A stretch of DNA of 14,408 nucleotides from Acidobacteriota bacterium (GTDB lineage Bacteria; Acidobacteriota; Terriglobia; 20CM-2-55-15). Shown here piece after piece: positions 13,977 to 14,408 of the stretch. The notes under the pieces are model-generated. The model did no database searches. It saw only the letters and a list, made by a program, of their open reading frames with translations, and was not told the origin of the DNA. Location of the stretch: NCBI GenBank assembly GCA_003223895.1, contig QHXD01000044.1:1-14408 (forward strand), in the 5' to 3' direction. Made by a program: the position numbers and the translations under genes. Position 1 is the first letter of the stretch, and each line of letters starts with the position of its first letter.

Positions 13977-14331
13977 CGACCAGGTAGTTGAAGGGAACGA
14001 TCGTGTTGTCGCGAAGAAACGTCATGATCTCCGCGATTCGGTCCTTTTTCACCTCGATCTGATTCTGACCGATAAAGCTGTACGACTTGATGAACCCGCC
14101 CCCAAACTTCTCCTTGATCGCGTCCACCAAAGGACTCGACCAGGGCTCCTGCTGCGGACCTTTCGGCTTGGGAGGAGCGGCTGGGGCCGCGGGTTTCGCG
14201 CCCGGCGGTGGTGGCGGCGGTTTGGGTACCGCGGCTTTCGGTTCTCCCGGGGGCGCAGGGGCAGGCGGGGCCGGTTTTGCCGGTCCAGCCGGTTTTTCAG
14301 TCTGCTGGTTATCCTTTTCTTCGTCAGCCAC
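13963..14331 (-). CDS. nuoC: NADH-quinone oxidoreductase subunit C, N-terminal part with Pro/Ala-rich extension (frameshifted gene)
   Basis: GTG start at 14331. Residues 1-12 are polar (ADEEKDNQQTE), residues about 13-66 are a low-complexity Pro/Ala/Lys/Gly region, and the NuoC fold starts at about 67 (WSSPLVDAIKEKFGG). The native frame is recognisable through FNYLVDETAV; after that the open frame runs on as unrelated residues to 13666. The junction sits in the 12-base word GAAACCGCGGTT (13963-13974), which can be read as ETAV in the first frame and KPRF in the second. This suggests that the segment between two copies of this word was lost. About 26 bases (2 modulo 3) would restore a usual NuoC. 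An extended Pro-rich N-terminus is not needed for the NuoC fold. Confidence 0.85.
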
Positions 14332-14370
14332 TTTTATGTCTCGGAAGGACTAAGTTCGACAAAGACGTGG

Positions 14371-14399
14371 ATTCAACCACATCGAAAAGACAGTGTCAA
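14371..14399 (-). promoter_or_regulatory. Candidate promoter of the nuoC-N operon
   Basis: On the - strand, TTGACA (complement of 14394-14399, a perfect -35 box) and TTGAAT (complement of 14371-14376, four of six matches to the -10 box) are separated by 17 bases. Transcription would start near 14364, about 33 bases before the nuoC GTG. The 77 bases between nuoC and the right edge show no convincing reading frame, which suits a promoter region, but nuoA and nuoB could still be upstream in the same operon. Confidence 0.45.
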
Positions 14400-14408
14400 C
14401 GACGCCCT

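Noticed and set aside
14332..14408. End of an upstream coding region (nuoB or nuoA) at the right edge
   Set aside because: None of the three - strand frames reads as a recognisable NuoA or NuoB ending and all have stops in this stretch; a promoter-like pair explains it better.

Overview
The window reads as a respiratory-chain region of a Gram-negative, moderately GC-rich bacterium. Gene content and style (two complex I loci, an F0 module split from the rest of ATP synthase, a DUF4019 protein, short hairpin repeats between genes) would suit an Acidobacteriota-like genome. That placement is inferred from general resemblance, not from a database match.

Left part: two + strand genes, the 3' end of a nuoM and a complete nuoN (1-2037), close what looks like one complex I operon. 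They converge on a four-gene - strand F0 module (2116-3813) read atpZ-like, atpI-like, atpB (subunit a), atpE (subunit c). A GAAGCCA-unit hairpin lies between the converging ends. The next intergenic region (3814-3903) is divergent and holds a TATAAT box. From it runs a + strand gene for an unrecognised 205-residue lipoprotein (3904-4521). That gene converges on the next - strand operon across a second, unrelated palindromic repeat (4526-4600).

Right part: from 14331 down to 4600 the - strand carries nuoC-D-H-I-J-K-L-M-N followed by a DUF4019 gene. Most spacings are a few bases and three junctions are TAATG overlaps, so this is one transcription unit. nuoE, nuoF and nuoG (the NADH-oxidising arm) are absent between nuoD and nuoH. 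nuoA and nuoB would lie beyond the right edge or elsewhere. A candidate sigma-70-type promoter sits upstream of nuoC.

nuoC, nuoK and nuoL of this operon are each broken by a small internal deletion whose length is not a multiple of three. All three remove a conserved stretch, and in nuoK this includes the position of the essential glutamate of TM2. The other genes (D, H, I, J, M, N) look intact. Either this operon has begun to decay while the + strand locus persists, or the assembly lost short segments here. The sequence alone cannot decide. Functionally the window combines proton-pumping complex I subunits (antiporter-like L, M, N twice for M/N; membrane H, J, K; connecting C, D, I) with the rotor and stator channel of ATP synthase.
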